Assembly: GCF_900626135.1 (NCBI RefSeq)
Contig: NZ_LR130785.1
Span: forward strand, 1,583,241 to 1,647,240
Direction of reading: 5' to 3'
DNA from: Senegalia massiliensis
GTDB lineage: Bacteria > Bacillota > Clostridia > Tissierellales > SIT17
Length of the DNA: 64,000 bases
Shown: positions 60,238 through 64,000 of the stretch, one piece after another
How the letters are laid out: every line of letters begins with the position of its first letter
Numbering within the stretch: position 1 is the stretch's first letter
Notes under the pieces: model-generated
The model's input: the letters and a program-made list of their open reading frames with translations, nothing else
Told to the model about the DNA's origin: nothing
Databases searched by the model: none
Made by a program: the position numbers and the translations under genes

Positions 60238-61149
60238 GTGAAACTTAAAAGAATAAAATTTCCAAAAGAAAGCATAAAATTAAACAGAATATTTTCAATA
60301 AATAATTATCCATTAAATAAAAGTACTCATGAATATATAGAAGAAATATATGGTGATTTTGATATTCCTTCTATAGATAAATTACCATATTTATATGGAA
60401 GTTTAATTATGACATTAGATGGTAAGATAGGTTTTGAAGATCAAACTAAAAGTAATGAAATTTCTAAAGGAAATTTTTTAGATCCAAATGGAGGATTAGC
60501 TGATTTATGGGTATTAAATTTACTTAGAACTTATAGTGATGGTATTATTTTTGGAAGTAAAACTTTAGAAGTTGAAACAAATATAACAGGTCATATATAT
60601 GATGAAAAATTAGAAGATATAAGAATGGAAAGGTTAAATGAAGATAAAAAAATACCTTGGAATATAATAGTAAGTAGAAGTGGTAAAATGAATCTAAACC
60701 ATAAGATAATAAAAGAAGAAGATATTCCTACAATTATATTAACTACAAAAGAAGGATATAAATATATTTCACAAAAAATAAAAAATCAAATAGAAGAAAT
60801 TGACATTAATAATTATAATGATAAATTAAAAAACAATAAAAAAATCAAAGTATTATATGAAGAAAATACTAATGAATTTAATATTTATAATATGTTAAAA
60901 AAATTAAAAGAGGTAGGATTAGATAAAATATTAGTAGAATCACCTGGATTTATTTCAGTATTATTAAAAGAAAAACTATTAAATGAAATGTTTATAAATT
61001 ATTCTGGTCTATATTCTGGAGGAAATTTAATTTTAAATAAAAATCCATACTCTAAAAATGATTATCCAGGAGTTGATATTCTATCTATACATATACATCA
61101 AAATAATTTCTTATATATGAGGCAAAAATTAATTTATAAAAAAATGTAG
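60238..61149 (+). CDS. RibD C-terminal-domain (dihydrofolate reductase-like) protein
   Basis: 303-residue cytoplasmic protein with the RibD_C fold: YLYGSLIMTLDGKIGFEDQT (substrate/NADPH entry), RTYSDGIIFGSKTLEVE, and later KILVESPGFISVLLKEKL with a GG-type turn. In riboflavin synthesis this fold reduces the pyrimidine ribosyl intermediate, but no deaminase domain or rib gene is nearby, so it is a stand-alone reductase of unknown substrate. It starts at GTG 60238 behind AGGATGTGA and has its own promoter and terminator. Confidence 0.82.
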   Translation: MKLKRIKFPKESIKLNRIFSINNYPLNKSTHEYIEEIYGDFDIPSIDKLPYLYGSLIMTLDGKIGFEDQTKSNEISKGNFLDPNGGLADLWVLNLLRTYSDGIIFGSKTLEVETNITGHIYDEKLEDIRMERLNEDKKIPWNIIVSRSGKMNLNHKIIKEEDIPTIILTTKEGYKYISQKIKNQIEEIDINNYNDKLKNNKKIKVLYEENTNEFNIYNMLKKLKEVGLDKILVESPGFISVLLKEKLLNEMFINYSGLYSGGNLILNKNPYSKNDYPGVDILSIHIHQNNFLYMRQKLIYKKM

Positions 61150-61165
61150 TTAACTACATTTTTTT
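61138..61165 (+). terminator. perfect palindromic terminator after the RibD_C-like gene
   Basis: AAAAAAATGTAGTT (61138-61151) and AACTACATTTTTTT (61152-61165) are perfect reverse complements ending in a T-run. The TAG stop (61147-61149) is at the apex. Confidence 0.85.
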
Positions 61166-61284
61166 ACTCTTTATAATCATAACTAACCTTATCATAATTG
61201 ATATAACGAAATTTAAAAATAAAAAAAGGAATTTTTAAGAGTTTATTGAATTATAGATGTATATGATTAAAAGGAGAATTGAAA

Positions 61285-62817
61285 ATGCTATCAAAAACAA
61301 AAACATGTGTACTTCAAGGATTAAATGGAAATATTGTAGAAGTTGAAACAGATTTATCAAATGGAATGCCAAGTTTTAATATTGTAGGATTACCAGATGC
61401 ATCTATAAAAGAATCTAAAGATAGAGTAAGAACTGCTATAAATAATAGTGGGTTTAAGTTTCCTCTAAGTAGAATTACAATAAATTTATCCCCTGCAAAT
61501 ACAAAAAAAGAAGGTTCACAAATGGATTTAGCTATAGCTTCAGGAATATTAAAATGCATGGGTATTATAAATGAAGATGATTTATCTAATACATGTTTTA
61601 TTGGTGAATTAGCATTAGATGGAGAAATAACTAAAATTGATGGAGCTTTACCAATGGTTATTTCGCTTATTTCTCTTGGAATAAAAAAGGCAATTATACC
61701 ATTTGATAATAAAGAAGAATGTGGTGTGGTAAAAGGTATAGATATAATACCTATTAAAAACTTAAAACAATTAGTTAATTATTTAAATGAATTAGAAAAC
61801 ATTAAACCTTGGAAAACTACTAAAATAAATGATAGAAAAAAAGAAAAAATATTTTATGACTTTAAAGATATTAAAGGACAAGAAACATTAAAAAGAGCTA
61901 TGGAGGTTGCAGCTGCAGGAGGACATAATATATTAATTATTGGCCCTCCTGGATCTGGAAAGACAATGATTGCCAAAAGACTTCCAACAATTTTACCTAA
62001 AATGTCTTTTAAAGAAGCACTAGAAGTGACTAAAATTTATAGCATAGCAGGTTTAGAAAAGTGTATTGGACTTATAGATAAAAGACCATTTAGATCTCCT
62101 CATCATACTATATCAAGAGTTTCCTTAGTGGGTGGGGGAAGAATACCTTCACCAGGGGAAGTTTCTTTAGCACATTATGGTGTATTATTTTTAGACGAAC
62201 TACCTGAATTTGGAAAATCTGTATTAGAAGTATTGCGTCAGCCTATGGAAGATAATGTAGTGACAATATCTAGAGTGAATGGCACTTATACATATCCATC
62301 AAATTTCATGCTTGTTGCAAGTATGAATCCCTGTCCTTGTGGCTACTATGGTGATCCTTTACATGAATGTAGTTGTAATCCACGTGATATAGATAGATAC
62401 TTAAAAAAAATTAGTGGACCTTTACTGGATAGAATAGATATACATATAGAAGTTAGTCCTGTAAAATTTGATGATTTAAGAGAAAGAAGTATTAGTTCTG
62501 AATCCTCTGATGAAATTTTAAAAAGGGTAAATAAATGTAGAAACAAACAAATAGAAAGATACTCAGAACAAGATATTTATTCTAATTCAGAACTTGAAGG
62601 AAGAAATATAAATAAATATTGTCAAATCAACAAAGATGCACAAGATATATTGAAAACAGCATTTGATAAATTAGGTTTTAGTGCTAGAGGATATAATAAA
62701 ATATTGAAAGTTGCTAGGACTATTGCAGATTTAGAAAATACTGAAAAAATTGAAAGTACACATATACTTGAGGCTATTCAATATAGAAGTATGGATAGAA
62801 AATATTTTTCAATTTAA
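61285..62817 (+). CDS. comM: YifB/ComM family AAA+ ATPase (Mg-chelatase-like)
   Basis: 510-residue AAA+ helicase-type ATPase; ComM promotes branch migration during natural transformation in Gram-negatives, while the role in Clostridia is unknown. The N-terminal ChlI-like domain (about 1-170) has GLPDASIKESKDRVR and TINLSPANTKKEGS. Walker A is GPPGSGKTMIAK (about 218-229), Walker B FLDELPEFG, then MNPCPCGYYGD with a Cys-rich insertion (CxCGxxxxxxxECxCN) and the C-terminal SARGYNKILKVARTIADLE. A TTG at 61279 is in frame; ATG 61285 is better spaced from AAGGAG. It is followed by dprA after 34 bases, another transformation-type gene. Confidence 0.94.
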   Translation: MLSKTKTCVLQGLNGNIVEVETDLSNGMPSFNIVGLPDASIKESKDRVRTAINNSGFKFPLSRITINLSPANTKKEGSQMDLAIASGILKCMGIINEDDLSNTCFIGELALDGEITKIDGALPMVISLISLGIKKAIIPFDNKEECGVVKGIDIIPIKNLKQLVNYLNELENIKPWKTTKINDRKKEKIFYDFKDIKGQETLKRAMEVAAAGGHNILIIGPPGSGKTMIAKRLPTILPKMSFKEALEVTKIYSIAGLEKCIGLIDKRPFRSPHHTISRVSLVGGGRIPSPGEVSLAHYGVLFLDELPEFGKSVLEVLRQPMEDNVVTISRVNGTYTYPSNFMLVASMNPCPCGYYGDPLHECSCNPRDIDRYLKKISGPLLDRIDIHIEVSPVKFDDLRERSISSESSDEILKRVNKCRNKQIERYSEQDIYSNSELEGRNINKYCQINKDAQDILKTAFDKLGFSARGYNKILKVARTIADLENTEKIESTHILEAIQYRSMDRKYFSI

Positions 62818-62851
62818 TTATGAAGAATAAATTTAAATTTGGGGGATAAAT

Positions 62852-63937
62852 ATGACTAATAGAGATATATTAATATGGCTTAATAGTATCAGTGGTATAG
62901 GAAATAAAACTATAAATAAACTATATAATTATTTTGAAAACTTGACAGATTTATGGAACTTAAGTAATAATGATATAATGAAATTAAGTTTTTTAAAGAG
63001 TAATGTTAAAAATAATATAATTAAATTTAAAAATTCAATTTATTATGATGATATTATTAATAAAGCTAATAATAATAATATAAAAATTATAACAATATTA
63101 GATAATGAATATCCATTAAAATTGAAGAATATTTATGATCCACCAAATGTATTATATTGTAAGGGAAATATTAAATTATTAAATAAGCTTTCTATAGCAG
63201 TAGTTGGCTCTAGAAAAGCTACGTATTACGGAAAATGGGTTGCAGAAAAGTTATCAAAGGAACTTTGTGAATATAGTATTTGTATAGTAAGTGGTATGGC
63301 TCTTGGTATTGATGCAATAGCTCATAAAGCTGCTATTGATAAAAATGGTAGTACAATAGCAGTATTAGGTTCTGGAGTAGATAAAGCATATCCTAAAACA
63401 AATACTATGCTATATGATAATATTTGTGAAAAAGGTCTTGTAATATCAGAATTTCCCATAGGAATGAAACCAGTTGCAGGAAATTTTCCACTTAGAAATA
63501 GAATAATAAGTGGATTGTCTAGTGGAATATTAGTAATAGAAGCAAAGGAGACAAGTGGTTCATTAATAACAGCTTATCATGCATTAGATCAAGGTAAAGA
63601 TGTTTTTGCAGTTCCTGGAAATATAAATAGCATATATAGTAAAGGAACAAATCTTTTAATAAAAGATGGTGCAAAAATAATTACATGTGTAGAAGATATT
63701 TTGGAAGAAATAATTGAAATTAATTCTATATCCAAATCTAAAAAAGTGAATTATGATAATTTAAGTGACAAAGAAATAACAGTTTTGAAGTCTGTAGAAA
63801 ATGGACCTATTCATTCTGATATGATAGCATATAATACTGAGATAAATATAATAGAACTTACAAGTATACTTACAATACTAGAGATGAAAAATAAAATAAA
63901 GGCTTTACCAGGTAAAATATTTACAGTAGTTAATTAA
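62852..63937 (+). CDS. dprA: DNA-processing protein DprA
   Basis: Loads RecA on incoming single-stranded DNA. The N-terminal helical part (about 1-75) has an HhH-like GIGNKTINKLYNYF; the Rossmann-like core has VVGSRKATYYGKW, SGMALGIDAIAHKAA, TIAVLGSGVDKAYP, GNFPLRNRIISGLS and VFAVPGNINS; a C-terminal winged helix is at about 300-361. 361 residues is normal. Together with comM it is present in many non-competent Clostridia too, so competence is not implied. topA follows after 15 bases. Confidence 0.96.
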   Translation: MTNRDILIWLNSISGIGNKTINKLYNYFENLTDLWNLSNNDIMKLSFLKSNVKNNIIKFKNSIYYDDIINKANNNNIKIITILDNEYPLKLKNIYDPPNVLYCKGNIKLLNKLSIAVVGSRKATYYGKWVAEKLSKELCEYSICIVSGMALGIDAIAHKAAIDKNGSTIAVLGSGVDKAYPKTNTMLYDNICEKGLVISEFPIGMKPVAGNFPLRNRIISGLSSGILVIEAKETSGSLITAYHALDQGKDVFAVPGNINSIYSKGTNLLIKDGAKIITCVEDILEEIIEINSISKSKKVNYDNLSDKEITVLKSVENGPIHSDMIAYNTEINIIELTSILTILEMKNKIKALPGKIFTVVN

Positions 63938-63952
63938 TCGGAGGCGAGTATT

Positions 63953-64000
63953 TTGGGAAAGACATTAGTGATAGTTGAGTCGCCTGCAAAGGCTAAAACT
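63953..64000 (+). CDS. topA: DNA topoisomerase I, first 16 codons (truncated by window edge)
   Basis: Type IA topoisomerase relaxing negative supercoils. Only the N-terminus is visible: TTG 63953 then GKTLVIVESPAKAKT, the start of the Toprim domain. GGAGGCGAG precedes the TTG. The dprA-topA order is standard in Firmicutes. Confidence 0.93.
   Translation, partial: MGKTLVIVESPAKAKT

Overview
The window is a 64 kb stretch of a low-GC, AT-rich Gram-positive chromosome, almost certainly from a spore-forming anaerobic Clostridia member; a Tissierellales-like lineage is my guess from gene content, not something I could test. Reasons: codon use dominated by A/T, strong AGGAGG-type ribosome sites, many TTG starts, fabK instead of fabI, and spore genes (dipicolinate synthase dpaA/dpaB, ylbJ, a YteA-type zinc-finger protein). 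The gene order is the conserved Firmicutes block running from pyrR through yloC-remA-gmk-rpoZ-coaBC-priA-def-fmt, prpC-prkC-rsgA-rpe-thiN, the fap/fab operon, rnc-smc-ftsY-ylxM-ffh, rpsP-khpA-rimM-trmD, rplS-rbgA-rnhB and on to dprA-topA. I saw no rRNA, tRNA, CRISPR array, insertion sequence or prophage.

Layout. 1-3.1 kb: end of a DAHP synthase gene, a zinc-finger protein, lspA and an RluD-type pseudouridine synthase. 3.1-5.2 kb: a PyrR-attenuated pyrR-uraA unit. 5.2-7.0 kb (minus): rqcH. 7.2-21.9 kb: RNA/nucleotide/CoA genes, replication restart (priA), N-terminal formylation and deformylation (fmt, def), rRNA methylases (rsmB, rlmN), and the PP2C/PASTA-kinase signalling pair followed by rsgA and rpe. 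21.9-29 kb: thiN, a small membrane protein, rpmB (minus), asp23-like/fakA, recG, rsmD-coaD and a coiled-coil protein. 29-31.6 kb (minus): ylbJ and tmcAL. 31.8-33.8 kb: ackA, DUF177, rpmF. 34-40.8 kb: the complete fapR-plsX-fabH-fabK-fabD-fabG-acpP-fabF lipid operon, with an exact FapR box at its promoter. 40.9-51 kb: RNase III, SMC, SRP components, rpsP, khpA, rimM, trmD. 51-55.5 kb: dapA (minus), asd-lysC (plus) and dpaB-dpaA (minus), together feeding the dipicolinate branch. 55.6-64 kb: rplS with a structured leader, rbgA, rnhB, an orphan FliK-like/FlhB-C-like pair, yraN, a CmpB-type membrane protein, a RibD_C reductase, comM, dprA and the first codons of topA.

Most of this is housekeeping. 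The observations most worth a second look are: (i) pyrR, and possibly thiN, appear to start at ATT codons positioned exactly behind a standard Shine-Dalgarno; (ii) a 44-nt near-perfect hairpin sits directly upstream of the RNase III gene, a plausible autoregulatory substrate; (iii) an orphan flagellar-switch-like pair (FliK C-domain-like plus FlhB C-tail-like) lies in a block with no flagellar genes; (iv) a short aspartate kinase with a reduced regulatory domain sits inside the dipicolinate precursor cluster; (v) a 59-codon membrane protein occupies the position spoVM has in Bacillus; (vi) a 9-bp inverted repeat is centred on the -35 box of the consensus promoter of the DUF177-rpmF unit.
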